From NCBI RefSeq assembly GCF_009764265.1, contig NZ_RWIR01000051.1, positions 1 through 64,000 of the forward strand: DNA of 64,000 nt. Direction: 5' to 3'. This document shows positions 1 to 9,265 of this stretch, one piece after another. The translations under genes were made by a program, and so were the position numbers. This DNA is from Pseudomonas sp. PB101 (GTDB lineage Bacteria > Pseudomonadota > Gammaproteobacteria > Pseudomonadales > Pseudomonadaceae). The notes below the pieces were generated by a model that saw only the letters and a list, made by a program, of their open reading frames with translations, ran no database searches and was not told where the DNA came from. The stretch's first letter is position 1; each line of letters opens with the position of its first letter.

Positions 1-108
1 CCTCTTTTTCAACTTCCTTTTGGCTTCGATGACCTGAAGCACCTGCTGTCGAAATCTGCGTAACTCATTGTTTACCAAGGAGTTTTCCGTTTCGACTGCG
101 CCGGAAGT

Positions 109-143
109 GGGGCGAATTATAGGCTTCTAGAATTCGCCGTCAA
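109..143 (-). promoter_or_regulatory. Strong sigma70 promoter, probably for an rRNA operon beyond the window edge
   Basis: On the minus strand there is TTGACG (138-143), a 16-base spacer and a perfect TATAAT (116-121). The transcript would start near 109 and run out of the window over a leader with no reading frame. The strength and the position just after tyrS suggest an rrn promoter; the rRNA itself is not in the window, so that part is inference. An 8-bp inverted repeat, GGCGAATT (111-118) and AATTCGCC (131-138), spans the spacer. Confidence 0.7.
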
Positions 144-158
144 CCCCTTATTTCAGGT

Positions 159-1358
159 TTATTCGGATTTGAGCGTAATACGCGCAAATGCCTTCTTGCC
201 GGCCTGGCAAACATGGGTCGCGCCCAGTGCATATATAAAGGAGCGATCAACCACCTCACCATCGATACGCACACCACCTGAACCGAGCAGATCGCGAGCC
301 ACCGCCGAGTTCTTCACCAGGCCTGCCTTATTAAGGACGGCCGCGATCGGCATATCTTCGGCAGCGGTCAATTCGATCTCCGGCAGATCATCCGGCAGCT
401 CGCCATCCTTCATGCGGTTACCGGCAGCACGGTGAGCATTGGCAGCAGCTTCTTCGCCATGGAAACGCGCAACGATCTCCTCGGCCAGCTTGATCTTGAT
501 ATCACGCGGGTTGGCACCCGCTTCGACATCAGCGCGGAACGCATTGATCTCATCCATGGAGCGGAAGCTGAGCAACTCGAAGTAACGCCACATCAGCGCA
601 TCCGGAATGGACACCAGCTTGCTGTACATCACACCCGGCGCTTCCTGGATACCGACGTAGTTGCCCAAGGACTTGGACATCTTCTTCACGCCATCCAGAC
701 CTTCAAGCAGCGGCATGGTCAAGATGCACTGAGCTTCCTGACCATAACCACGCTGCAGTTCACGCCCCATCAGCAAGTTGAACTTCTGATCGGTGCCGCC
801 GAGCTCCACGTCTGCACGCAGGGCTACAGAGTCATAACCCTGAACCAGCGGATAGAGAAACTCGTGAATGGCGATTGGCTGATTGGTGGTGTAGCGCTTG
901 TCGAAGTCATCGCGCTCGAGCATGCGAGCCACGGTGTACTGCGAAGTCAGGCGAATGAAATCGGCCGGCCCCATCTGATCCATCCAGGTGGAGTTGAAGG
1001 CCACTTCGGTTTTTGCCGGATCCAGAATCTTGAACACCTGAGTCTTGTAGGTCTCGGCATTCTCGAGGACCTGCTCGCGAGTGAGCGGCGGACGCGTGGC
1101 ACTCTTGCCGCTCGGATCACCGATCATCCCGGTGAAGTCACCTATAAGGAAGATCACCTGATGCCCCAGCTCCTGGAACTGGCGCAGCTTATTGATAAGC
1201 ACGGTGTGACCCAGATGCAGATCCGGAGCCGTTGGATCGAAGCCCGCCTTAATACGCAGCGGCTGGCCGCGCTTGAGCTTTTCAATCAGCTCGGACTCGA
1301 CCAACAGTTCTTCCGCACCACGTTTGATCAGCGCTAGCTGCTCTTCAACCGACTTCAT
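159..1358 (-). CDS. tyrS: Tyrosyl-tRNA synthetase
   Basis: Class I aminoacyl-tRNA synthetase that activates tyrosine with ATP and charges tRNA-Tyr in the cytoplasm. The 399-residue product has the HIGH-type motif as HLGH (residues 48-51), the KMSKS motif near residue 230 and an S4-like RNA-binding tail at the C-terminus. I chose ATG at 1358 (MKSVEEQ...) because the upstream extension to 1421 is not family-like. It is the long, TyrZ-like form common in gammaproteobacteria. The next element in the direction of transcription is the probable rrn promoter. Confidence 0.97.
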   Translation of the reverse strand: MKSVEEQLALIKRGAEELLVESELIEKLKRGQPLRIKAGFDPTAPDLHLGHTVLINKLRQFQELGHQVIFLIGDFTGMIGDPSGKSATRPPLTREQVLENAETYKTQVFKILDPAKTEVAFNSTWMDQMGPADFIRLTSQYTVARMLERDDFDKRYTTNQPIAIHEFLYPLVQGYDSVALRADVELGGTDQKFNLLMGRELQRGYGQEAQCILTMPLLEGLDGVKKMSKSLGNYVGIQEAPGVMYSKLVSIPDALMWRYFELLSFRSMDEINAFRADVEAGANPRDIKIKLAEEIVARFHGEEAAANAHRAAGNRMKDGELPDDLPEIELTAAEDMPIAAVLNKAGLVKNSAVARDLLGSGGVRIDGEVVDRSFIYALGATHVCQAGKKAFARITLKSE

Positions 1359-1569
1359 AACAGACCCGCAAGGCTCAGATTCAAAGGGAACCAACCATAC
1401 AAGATCGCGCGTCAAATACAAGGTTTGCCCGGCGCACGGACGCCAATCCGCAGACAGGGTGCCTGCAGACTTGCTTCAGAGATGATTTGGTTATATTTTA
1501 TACAGTTATTTCATCTTCATCATGTCATTCATCTTTTCCAATTCATCTTTTTCAAAGTCAAAACCACTT

Positions 1570-3000
1570 ATGACCACAGAATCGTCTAAAGCGCCGCCGC
1601 TTTACCCGAAAACCCACTTGCTCGCAGCAAGTGGCATCGCCGCCCTTCTCAGCCTGGCGCTCCTGGTATTCCCTTCCAGCGATGTTGAAGCCAAAAAGAC
1701 GACCCTCAGTCTTGAACTGGAAAGTCCTGCTGAACAACTGACACAAGATCAAGACGCTGCCGAAGCCGCTCAAGCCACAAATGAACCGGCAACATCTCCC
1801 TTCGCACAGATCGACAACAGTGCCGAGGACACTCAGGAAACCGCTCAAGCCGAGCCGGTACCAGCACCAGTATCGGCGGTAGAAGAAAAGAAACCGGCAA
1901 GCCACAGGGAAGTGATCGTGGCCAAGGGCGACACCCTTTCTACGCTGTTCGGGAAAGTCGGCCTGCCTGCCACCGCCGTGCATGAAATACTGGCCAGCGA
2001 CAAGCAGGCCAAGCAGTTCAGCCAGCTCAAGCACGGGCAAAAACTCGAATTTGAACTGAGCCCCGAGGGACAGCTGACCAACTTGCACAGCAAGCTCAGC
2101 GACCTCGAAAGCATCAGCCTGACCAAGAACGACAAGGGCTACACGTTCAACCGCATCACTGCGAAACCGACCGTGCGCTCCGCTTACGTTCACGGCGTCA
2201 TCAACAGTTCGCTGTCGCAGTCCGCGGCCCGCGCGGGCCTGTCTCACAGCCTGACCATGGACATGGCCAGCGTGTTTGGCTACGACGTCGACTTCGCCCA
2301 GGATATTCGCCAGGGCGACGAGTTCGACGTGATCTACGAACAAAAGGTGGTCAACGGCAAGGCTGTCGGCAACGGCCCGATCCTGTCGGCGCGCTTTACC
2401 AACCGCGGCAAGACCTACACCGCCGTGCGCTACACCAACAAACAAGGCAACAGCAGCTACTACACCGCCGACGGCAACAGCATGCGCAAGGCGTTCATCC
2501 GTACACCGGTGGACTTCGCCCGCATCAGCTCGAAATTCTCCATGGGGCGCAAACACCCGATCCTGAACAAGATCCGCGCCCACAAAGGCGTCGACTACGC
2601 CGCGCCACGGGGCACGCCGATCAAGGCCGCCGGTGATGGCAAGGTCCTGCTGGCCGGTCGTCGCGGCGGCTACGGCAACACCGTGATCCTCCAGCACGGC
2701 AATACCTACACCACGCTGTACGGCCACATGCAAGGTTTCGCCAAAGGCGTGAAGACTGGCGGCACGGTGAAACAGGGCCAGGTGATTGGCTACATCGGCA
2801 CCACCGGCCTCTCCACCGGCCCGCACTTGCACTACGAGTTCCAGGTCAATGGTGTGCACGTCGACCCGCTGGGCCAGAAACTGCCAATGGCCGATCCGAT
2901 CGCCAAGGCTGAGCGCGCACGCTTCCTGGCCCAAAGCCAGCCGCTGATGGCGCGCATGGAACAGGAAAAAGCCACTCTGCTGGCTTCGAGCAAGCGTTAA
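1570..3000 (+). CDS. M23 family murein endopeptidase with LysM/OapA-like domain
   Basis: Predicted periplasmic, membrane-anchored peptidoglycan endopeptidase of the MepM type, cutting peptide cross-links. The 476-residue protein has an N-terminal membrane anchor (about residues 15-35), a low-complexity Ala/Gln/Glu linker, a LysM/OapA-like segment (about 110-160) and a C-terminal M23 domain. Zinc ligands are visible as H338-xxx-D (HKGVDYA) and H419-L-H421. ATG at 1570 begins MTTESSKAPP; a start at 1522 is also open but adds a Ser/Phe-rich stretch. It sits two bases before anmK, so the two genes, both acting on murein or its fragments, are probably cotranscribed. Confidence 0.9.
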   Translation: MTTESSKAPPLYPKTHLLAASGIAALLSLALLVFPSSDVEAKKTTLSLELESPAEQLTQDQDAAEAAQATNEPATSPFAQIDNSAEDTQETAQAEPVPAPVSAVEEKKPASHREVIVAKGDTLSTLFGKVGLPATAVHEILASDKQAKQFSQLKHGQKLEFELSPEGQLTNLHSKLSDLESISLTKNDKGYTFNRITAKPTVRSAYVHGVINSSLSQSAARAGLSHSLTMDMASVFGYDVDFAQDIRQGDEFDVIYEQKVVNGKAVGNGPILSARFTNRGKTYTAVRYTNKQGNSSYYTADGNSMRKAFIRTPVDFARISSKFSMGRKHPILNKIRAHKGVDYAAPRGTPIKAAGDGKVLLAGRRGGYGNTVILQHGNTYTTLYGHMQGFAKGVKTGGTVKQGQVIGYIGTTGLSTGPHLHYEFQVNGVHVDPLGQKLPMADPIAKAERARFLAQSQPLMARMEQEKATLLASSKR

Positions 3001-3002
3001 GC

Positions 3003-4094
3003 ATGGCGCTCTATATAGGTGTGATGTCCGGGACCAGCCTGGATGGCCTGGACATCGCATTGATCGAGCAAGCCCCGGCGATCAGGTTGATCGCCTCCCA
3101 CTACATCCCGATGCCCGACGCCCTGCGCGCCGAGCTTCTTGGCTTGTGCGCCAGCGGCCCGGACGAAATTGCCCGCTCCGCCATCGCCCAGCAGAACTGG
3201 GTGAAACTGGCAGCCCAAGGGATTCATGCCCTCCTCGCCCAGCAGCAACTGAAACCTGACGACATACGCGCGATCGGCAGCCATGGCCAGACCATACGCC
3301 ACGAACCGGCTCGTGGTTTCACCGTGCAGATCGGCAACCCGGCCCTGCTGACGGAGCTGACCGGCATCACCGTGGTCAGCGATTTCCGCAGCCGCGACGT
3401 CGCTGCCGGCGGCCAAGGCGCACCACTGGTTCCGGCCTTTCACGAAGCCCTTTTTGAAGAGCAGGCGGGCAATCGCGCAGTGCTTAACGTTGGCGGTTTC
3501 AGCAATCTCAGTCTTATCGAGCCCGGCAAGCCGGTTGCCGGTTTCGACTGCGGCCCGGGCAACGTGCTGCTGGACGCCTGGATTCATCAGCAACGCGGCG
3601 ACCACTTTGACCGTGACGGCCAATGGGCTGCCAGTGGCAAGGTTCAACCGGTGCTGCTTACTGCGCTGCTCAGTGATCCGTTCTTTGTGACCAAAGGCCC
3701 GAAGAGCACCGGCCGGGAAGTGTTCAACCTGCCATGGCTGACACAGCATCTGGCGAACCTGCCAGCCTTCACTGCCGAAGACGTTCAGGCGACGCTGCTT
3801 GAACTGACCGCGCTGACCATCGTCGAATCACTGCAAAGCGCCCAGGCAGATACGCAACAACTGCTGGTCTGTGGCGGCGGTGCCCATAACTCCACGTTGA
3901 TGAATCGCCTGGCCAACCTGCTGCCAAATGCCAGTGTCGGCAGCACTGCCACTTACGGCGTAGACCCCGACTGGGTTGAAGCCATGGCCTTTGCGTGGCT
4001 GGCTCATTGCTGCCTCGAAGGCATCGCAGCCAACCGTCCAAGCGTTACCGGCGCTCGTGGCTTGCGCGTACTCGGCGCCATCTACCCCGCATAA
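3003..4094 (+). CDS. anmK: Anhydro-N-acetylmuramic acid kinase
   Basis: Phosphorylates and hydrolyses 1,6-anhydro-MurNAc to MurNAc-6-phosphate in peptidoglycan recycling. The 363-residue protein starts with the family signature GVMSGTSLDGLD, then shows VSDFRSRDVAAGGQGAPL and GFDCGPGN, typical of AnmK in the ASKHA kinase fold. It follows the M23 endopeptidase by 2 bp. The window also encodes AmgK and MurU (32903-34590), so this strain has the full pseudomonad toolkit for handling MurNAc. Confidence 0.96.
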   Translation: MALYIGVMSGTSLDGLDIALIEQAPAIRLIASHYIPMPDALRAELLGLCASGPDEIARSAIAQQNWVKLAAQGIHALLAQQQLKPDDIRAIGSHGQTIRHEPARGFTVQIGNPALLTELTGITVVSDFRSRDVAAGGQGAPLVPAFHEALFEEQAGNRAVLNVGGFSNLSLIEPGKPVAGFDCGPGNVLLDAWIHQQRGDHFDRDGQWAASGKVQPVLLTALLSDPFFVTKGPKSTGREVFNLPWLTQHLANLPAFTAEDVQATLLELTALTIVESLQSAQADTQQLLVCGGGAHNSTLMNRLANLLPNASVGSTATYGVDPDWVEAMAFAWLAHCCLEGIAANRPSVTGARGLRVLGAIYPA

Positions 4095-4106
4095 TCTCCA
4101 CACAGC

Positions 4107-4143
4107 AAAACGCCGCAAGACCATGAGGCCCTGCGGCGTTTTG
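4107..4143. terminator. Bidirectional terminator between anmK and erpA
   Basis: AAAACGCCGCA... pairs with ...TGCGGCGTTTT: a GC-rich stem flanked by A and T runs, between converging genes, so it can serve both strands. Confidence 0.85.
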
Positions 4144-4160
4144 TGAAACCGGTGCGTTGA

Positions 4161-4511
4161 TCAGATCGAGAACGAAGAACCGCAGCCACAAGTGGTGGTC
4201 GCATTCGGGTTCTTGATGACGAAACGCGAACCTTCCAGACCTTCCTGGTAGTCCACTTCGGCACCTGCCAGATACTGGAAGCTCATCGGATCGACCACCA
4301 GACTCACACCTTCGCGCTCGACAATGGTGTCGTCATCGGCCACTTCTTCATCGAAGGTAAAGCCGTACTGAAAACCTGAACAACCGCCGCCCGTAACGAA
4401 TACGCGCAGCTTCAAGCGATCATTCCCCTCTTCATCGACCAGGCTCTTCACCTTGTGCGCGGCACCGTGGGTGAATTGCAAAGCCGTGGGGGTGAAGGAT
4501 TCGACGCTCAT
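4161..4511 (-). CDS. erpA: Iron-sulfur cluster insertion protein ErpA
   Basis: A-type carrier that delivers Fe-S clusters to apo-enzymes, including those of isoprenoid synthesis. The 116-residue protein has the HesB/IscA fold signature with the three ligand cysteines: one in the GGGCSGFQY motif and the CGC pair near the C-terminus (TTCGCGSSF). Length and motifs match ErpA rather than IscA. The gene stands alone, converging with anmK across a shared terminator. Confidence 0.95.
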   Translation of the reverse strand: MSVESFTPTALQFTHGAAHKVKSLVDEEGNDRLKLRVFVTGGGCSGFQYGFTFDEEVADDDTIVEREGVSLVVDPMSFQYLAGAEVDYQEGLEGSRFVIKNPNATTTCGCGSSFSI

Positions 4512-4634
4512 GCTGACTATCTCCCGGCGTTACGCCGTCATATTGCGTGATGACGCGCATTATCCGCTTCTCCTAGAAAAGCGGTCAACTATTGTTATGG
4601 TATATCAGCCAATCGGATCGCCGGCCTGAAATGC

Positions 4635-4662
4635 AAAAAAGGCCCGTCAGACGGGCCTTTTC
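4635..4662 (-). terminator. Terminator after argC
   Basis: Hairpin GGCCCGT/ACGGGCC with an A run on the plus strand, which is the U run of the minus-strand transcript of argC. Confidence 0.85.
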
Positions 4663-4679
4663 CTGCGCGGGATAAAGCC

Positions 4680-5714
4680 TTACGGCAACATGCCGGCGTG
4701 AGACAGGCCCAGACGCTCATCCAGCCCGAACAGAATGTTCATGTTCTGCACAGCCTGACCTGACGCGCCCTTGACCAGGTTATCGATCACCGACAGCACA
4801 ACCACCAGATCGCCATCCTGAGGGCGATGCACCGCAATACGGCAGACGTTGGCACCCCGTACGCTACGAGTCTCCGGATGGCTGCCGGCCGGCATGACAT
4901 CGACAAACGGCTCGTTGGCATAACGCTTTTCAAACAGCGCCTGCAGATCCACCGAGCGATCAACAACAGTGGCGTAGAGCGTCGAGTGAATGCCGCGAAT
5001 CATCGGCGTCAGGTGTGGAACGAAGGTCAGGCCGACGTCCTTGCCTGCCGCACGACGCAACCCTTGGCGAATTTCCGGCAGGTGACGGTGACCTTTGACG
5101 GCATAGGCTTTCATGCTTTCCGACGTCTCGGAGTACAGCGAACCTACGGAAGCACCGCGACCGGCACCGCTGACACCGGATTTGCAGTCAGCAATCAGAT
5201 GAGAAGCATCGGCCAGGCCGGCTTCGAGCAATGGCAGGAAACCCAATTGCGTTGCAGTCGGGTAGCAGCCCGGCACGGCAATCAGGCGCGCTTTCTTGAT
5301 TTGCTCGCGATTGACTTCCGGCAGGCCGTAGACCGCCTCGTCCAGCAACTCCGGAGCGCCGTGTGGCTGGCCGTACCACTTGGCCCACTCATCCGCGTCC
5401 TGCAGACGGAAGTCGGCCGACAGGTCGATGACCTTGGTCCCGGCCGCCAGCAGCTCGCCCGCCAGGGCATGGGCAACACCGTGCGGCGTGGCGAAAAACA
5501 CCACATCGCAGGCACCGAGGGTCTTGGTGTCCGGAACGCTGAACGCAAGGCCGTCGTAATGGCCTCGCAGGTTCGGGTACATGTCGGCCACGGCCAGGCC
5601 AGCCTCGGATCGGGAAGTGATGACAACCACTTCAGCTTGCGGATGTTGCGCCAAAAGACGCAGCAATTCGACACCGGTGTAACCCGTGCCGCCGACGATA
5701 CCGACCTTGACCAT
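4680..5714 (-). CDS. argC: N-acetyl-gamma-glutamyl-phosphate reductase
   Basis: Third step of arginine biosynthesis: NADPH-dependent reduction of N-acetyl-glutamyl phosphate to the semialdehyde. The 344-residue protein starts MVKVGIVGGTGYTG (Rossmann dinucleotide-binding motif) and has the active-site cysteine in VPGCYPTAT. I chose ATG at 5714; the open frame reaches 5786 but the added residues are not family-like. It is divergent from hemJ with about 135 bp between the starts, which must hold both promoters. Confidence 0.96.
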   Translation of the reverse strand: MVKVGIVGGTGYTGVELLRLLAQHPQAEVVVITSRSEAGLAVADMYPNLRGHYDGLAFSVPDTKTLGACDVVFFATPHGVAHALAGELLAAGTKVIDLSADFRLQDADEWAKWYGQPHGAPELLDEAVYGLPEVNREQIKKARLIAVPGCYPTATQLGFLPLLEAGLADASHLIADCKSGVSGAGRGASVGSLYSETSESMKAYAVKGHRHLPEIRQGLRRAAGKDVGLTFVPHLTPMIRGIHSTLYATVVDRSVDLQALFEKRYANEPFVDVMPAGSHPETRSVRGANVCRIAVHRPQDGDLVVVLSVIDNLVKGASGQAVQNMNILFGLDERLGLSHAGMLP

Positions 5715-5849
5715 AAACCTGCCCTCAACGAACCCACTGGAAAGCCGTCGATAATAGGGGCCGCGCGCCCCTGCGACAACCGTCAAGGTGACGTGCGGAC
5801 GCTCAAGCCTCTACTATTCGGGCTACCGTGAATTGGGGAATAACCAAAA

Positions 5850-6278
5850 ATGCTCTATCTGTGGCTCAAAGCGTTTCATATCGTCAGCGTCGTGTGCTGG
5901 TTTGCCGGCCTGTTCTACCTGCCACGACTGTTCGTTTATCACGCACAAAGTGAAGACACGATCAGCAAGGAACGCTTCAGCGTTATGGAGCGCAAGCTGT
6001 ACCGCGGCATCATGGGGCCGGCGATGATCGCTACGCTGATCTTCGGCGGCTGGCTCGTCTACCTCAATCCAGGCATCTTCAGCCAGGGTGGCTGGATACA
6101 CGCCAAGCTGACTTTGGTCGTGCTCCTGATCGGCTACCACCACATGTGCGGCGCGCAGGTAAAACGTTTTGCCCGTGGCGAAAACACCCGCAGCCATGTC
6201 TTTTTTCGCTGGTTCAATGAGGTACCGGTTCTGATATTGCTGGCAATCGTAATTCTGGTCGTCGTTCGGCCGTTCTAA
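5850..6278 (+). CDS. hemJ: Protoporphyrinogen IX oxidase, HemJ type
   Basis: Integral membrane enzyme for the penultimate step of haem synthesis in bacteria lacking HemY/HemG. The 142-residue protein has four predicted membrane helices, the conserved N-terminal histidine in WLKAFHIVSVVCWFAGLFYLP, and the conserved WxxRFNEVP-like C-terminal segment (FFRWFNEVPVL). Length is typical. It is followed after 33 bp by the nitronate monooxygenase gene on the same strand. Confidence 0.92.
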   Translation: MLYLWLKAFHIVSVVCWFAGLFYLPRLFVYHAQSEDTISKERFSVMERKLYRGIMGPAMIATLIFGGWLVYLNPGIFSQGGWIHAKLTLVVLLIGYHHMCGAQVKRFARGENTRSHVFFRWFNEVPVLILLAIVILVVVRPF

Positions 6279-6311
6279 ACCCAACAGGCACAACTCACCG
6301 GGGTACTTCCA

Positions 6312-7280
6312 ATGTCGCTGCCCGCTTTGCTCGAACAACGTTTGCGTCTGCCCGTGGTGGCTGCGCCGATGTTTCTGATTTCCAACCCGCAATTGGTACT
6401 CGCCTGCTGCCGCCAGGGCGTGGTCGGCAGCTTCCCGGCGCTGAATCAACGCGAAAGCAGCGGCTTCAAGGCCTGGCTGGAAGAAATCGAAGCCGGGCTG
6501 GCGACAATGGAAAACCCGGCGCCTTACGCCGTGAACCTGATTGTGCACAACAGCAATCCGCGCCTGCAGGCGGATTTGCAGATCTGCGTCGAACATAAGG
6601 TGCCCATCGTGATCACCAGCCTCGGCGCCGTGAAAGAAGTGGTCGACGCGGTTCATGGCTACGGCGGCCTGGTGTTCCATGATGTGACAACTCGTCGTCA
6701 TGCCGAGAAAGCGGCCGAAGCCGGTGTCGATGGCTTGATCGCCGTGGCCGCCGGCGCCGGTGGCCACGCCGGGACCTGGAGCCCGTTCTCGCTGATTGCC
6801 GAAATCCGCCAGTTCTTCGACAAGACTTTATTACTGGCCGGATGCCTGAACCACGGCCACGAAATTCTGGCCGCGCAACTGCTAGGCGCGGACCTGGCCT
6901 ACTTTGGTACTCGATTTATCGGCACGACCGAAAGTCACGCGCCCGACGCCTACAAAGACATGCTTCTGACCTCCAAAGCGGCAGACATCATCCATACTCC
7001 AGCCGTGTCAGGCGTTCCTGCGAGTTTCATGCGCCAGAGCCTGGAAGCCGCCGGTTTCGACATGGCGGCGTTGCAAGGCAAGGGCGAGATCAACTTCGGC
7101 TCCAAGCTCAAACCCGTGAGCGATGAGGCCAAGGCCTGGAAAACCGTTTGGTCTGCCGGCCAGGGCGTGGGAGAAATCGAAGACTTGCCGAGTGTCGAGC
7201 AGCTGATTGCACGTCTCGACGCGGAGTACCGCCAAGCCCTGGAGCATGCTGCCCAGTTACCCAAGCGCTGGCCGCGCTGA
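6312..7280 (+). CDS. Nitronate monooxygenase family flavoprotein
   Basis: FMN-dependent TIM-barrel enzyme expected to oxidise alkyl nitronates such as propionate-3-nitronate. The 322-residue protein shows VVAAPMFLISNP at the N-terminus and the FMN-phosphate binding motif AAGAGGHAGTWSPF near residues 148-161. It may be cotranscribed with hemJ. The real substrate is not readable from sequence; related proteins include enoyl reductase-like and thioamide-type members. Confidence 0.85.
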   Translation: MSLPALLEQRLRLPVVAAPMFLISNPQLVLACCRQGVVGSFPALNQRESSGFKAWLEEIEAGLATMENPAPYAVNLIVHNSNPRLQADLQICVEHKVPIVITSLGAVKEVVDAVHGYGGLVFHDVTTRRHAEKAAEAGVDGLIAVAAGAGGHAGTWSPFSLIAEIRQFFDKTLLLAGCLNHGHEILAAQLLGADLAYFGTRFIGTTESHAPDAYKDMLLTSKAADIIHTPAVSGVPASFMRQSLEAAGFDMAALQGKGEINFGSKLKPVSDEAKAWKTVWSAGQGVGEIEDLPSVEQLIARLDAEYRQALEHAAQLPKRWPR

Positions 7281-7287
7281 CAACCTT

Positions 7288-7309
7288 GGCCAGTCTTGCC
7301 CGACTGGCC
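7288..7309 (+). terminator. Hairpin after the nitronate monooxygenase gene
   Basis: Perfect 8-bp stem GGCCAGTC/GACTGGCC with a 6-base loop, 8 bp past the stop codon. It has no clear U tract, so it may be a weak terminator or only a 3' stabiliser. Confidence 0.4.
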
Positions 7310-7369
7310 TTACACTGGCCCGGACACAACATTCTTCTTTGAACCTCTCGCGACAAGGATGCCTCGCAC

Positions 7370-8335
7370 ATGGGCGAAAACCGTTTCAAGATCGTCTTCG
7401 AAGGAGGCTTGCTGCCGGGTGTCGATAGCACCACAGCAAAGCTCAATCTCGCCGAGCTGTTCAAAAGCGATGTCACGGCCATCGAGCGCCTGTTCAGCGG
7501 ACGCCCGGTAGCACTCAAACGCAACCTGTCGCAAGCCGATGCCCAGACCTATCTCCAGGCACTGAGCAAAACCGGTATCGACGCCCGCATCGAAGCCGAA
7601 ACGCCGATCGAGCTGAACCTCGCCGAAGTTCATGACCATACCCCGGCCAGCAGCCAAACCACCTCGGCAGATCCGCAGTCCCCTTACGCCCCGCCTCGCG
7701 CCCCCGTCGGCGAAGCCGTGGCGCAGTTCGCCACCCTCCAGCCATTCAGTTTCGATGGCCGTATCGGCCGTTTGCGTTATCTCGCCTGGACGCTGGTACT
7801 GACACTCGTGCTCATGACTGTTTGCGGGGTGTTTGCCTTGATCGCCCTGGCCCTCATCGGCGCGGACTCGACCGCCGGCCTGATATTGGGCAGCTTGCTG
7901 GCCTTTATCCTGTTTGTCGGATTTGCCTTCGTCAGCATCCAGATCACCGTTCAACGTTTGCACGATGCTGGCTGGTCTGGCTGGCTATGGTTGCTGAACC
8001 TGGTGCCGTTTGTTGGCAGCTTCTTTCCGTTTGTGATCATGGCCGTACCGGGTAACGAAACTGCCAACCGCTATGGCCCACCACCACCGCCGAACAGTGC
8101 CGCAGTCAAGGTTTTGTCTTCGCTGTGGCTGGTCGTTATCGCGCTGATTCTGTTCGGCTCGCTGGCCGGCGGTCTCACGGCGATACGCGAAGGATACGAA
8201 AACGCCGCCCAGAGCAGCTACGACAGCAGTTCGGTTATCACCGATGAAATCGATGTCGAAGTCGAACCGGTGCCTAATTCCACCGACGATGCAGCCGAAG
8301 AGGCCCGCCCCCCTGTAGACTCTGCGAAAGAATGA
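7370..8335 (+). CDS. DUF805 membrane protein with cytosolic N-terminal extension
   Basis: Inner-membrane protein of unknown function. The first ~125 residues are hydrophilic and resemble nothing I can name securely; then a DUF805 domain (about residues 125-265) with the family signatures FDGRIGRLRYL and QRLHDAGWSGWLWLL and four hydrophobic segments, a PGNETANRYGPPPPP motif, a further membrane helix and an acidic C-terminal tail. DUF805 proteins are usually 110-150 residues, so this 321-residue form is extended at both ends. It lies between the nitronate monooxygenase and an SDR on the same strand. Confidence 0.8.
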   Translation: MGENRFKIVFEGGLLPGVDSTTAKLNLAELFKSDVTAIERLFSGRPVALKRNLSQADAQTYLQALSKTGIDARIEAETPIELNLAEVHDHTPASSQTTSADPQSPYAPPRAPVGEAVAQFATLQPFSFDGRIGRLRYLAWTLVLTLVLMTVCGVFALIALALIGADSTAGLILGSLLAFILFVGFAFVSIQITVQRLHDAGWSGWLWLLNLVPFVGSFFPFVIMAVPGNETANRYGPPPPPNSAAVKVLSSLWLVVIALILFGSLAGGLTAIREGYENAAQSSYDSSSVITDEIDVEVEPVPNSTDDAAEEARPPVDSAKE

Positions 8336-8396
8336 ACAGCGCTCCTGGCCCGTGACACCTGCGTCGCGGCGCGGAGCTGTTGCGATGGAGAACTGC

Positions 8397-9185
8397 ATGA
8401 CCCGTTACGCTCTGATCACTGGTGCCTCCAGCGGCATCGGCCTGGCAATGGCCGAAGCGCTGGCCCGCCGCGGCCGCAGCCTCATATTGGTGGCCCGACA
8501 ACGTGATCAGCTGGAAAGCATTGCGATTGAACTGACCCAAAGGTTCGGCGTGGAAGTGTTGTTCCGAGCCTGTGACCTGGGCGAGCCGCTGCGCCTGTCC
8601 GGCTTCCTGCTGGAACTGGAAGAAGGCGACCGGCAGATCGATCTGCTGGTCAACTGCGCCGGCATCGGCACATGCGGCCCGTTTCTGGCACAGGACTGGA
8701 TGACCGAGCAGGACCTGATCGAGGTCAACATCCTCGCCCTCACCCGCCTGTGCCACGCCATCGGCAACAGCATGGCCCTGCAAGGCGGCGGGCAGATTCT
8801 GAATGTGGCCTCGGTGGCGGCATTCCAACCGGGGCCGTGGATGAGTACCTATTACGCCAGCAAGGCGTATGTGCTGCACTTTTCCGAAGGATTGCGCGTC
8901 GAGCTGAAAAAGTGCGCGGTCAAGGTTTCCGTACTCTGCCCCGGGCCGACCCGCACGGCGTTTTTCCGCACAGCGCAACTCAACAGCGACAAGCTGACCG
9001 GCAGCAAGCTATTGATGAACCCCGAGGAAGTGGCGCTCTATACCGTGCGCGCGCTGGAAAAGAATAAAGCGATCATCATTCCGGGGCGGCGCAACCGCTG
9101 GTTCGCCTTCCTGCCAAGGCTCGGCTCACGCTGGCTGACTCGTACAATCGCCGGCATGGTCAACAAGGCCTACTGCCCGCGCTGA
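8397..9185 (+). CDS. Short-chain dehydrogenase/reductase
   Basis: NAD(P)-dependent oxidoreductase of the classical SDR family with unknown substrate. The 262-residue protein has the cofactor motif GASSGIG (residues 8-14), the NCAG motif and the catalytic YxxxK in YYASKAY. I chose ATG at 8397, which has TGGAG six bases upstream; in-frame ATG at 8385 overlaps that SD. The C-terminal stretch with basic and hydrophobic residues (RNRWFAFLPRLGSRWL) suggests membrane association, as in other SDRs annotated as acyl-lipid reductases. Confidence 0.88.
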   Translation: MTRYALITGASSGIGLAMAEALARRGRSLILVARQRDQLESIAIELTQRFGVEVLFRACDLGEPLRLSGFLLELEEGDRQIDLLVNCAGIGTCGPFLAQDWMTEQDLIEVNILALTRLCHAIGNSMALQGGGQILNVASVAAFQPGPWMSTYYASKAYVLHFSEGLRVELKKCAVKVSVLCPGPTRTAFFRTAQLNSDKLTGSKLLMNPEEVALYTVRALEKNKAIIIPGRRNRWFAFLPRLGSRWLTRTIAGMVNKAYCPR

Positions 9186-9265
9186 TCCAACTCAAGGTAA
9201 AAGGCTGGGCGCTGGCATAAGCCATGAGTACACTCAGGCCAGCCCAAACAACGGAGAAAACAGCT

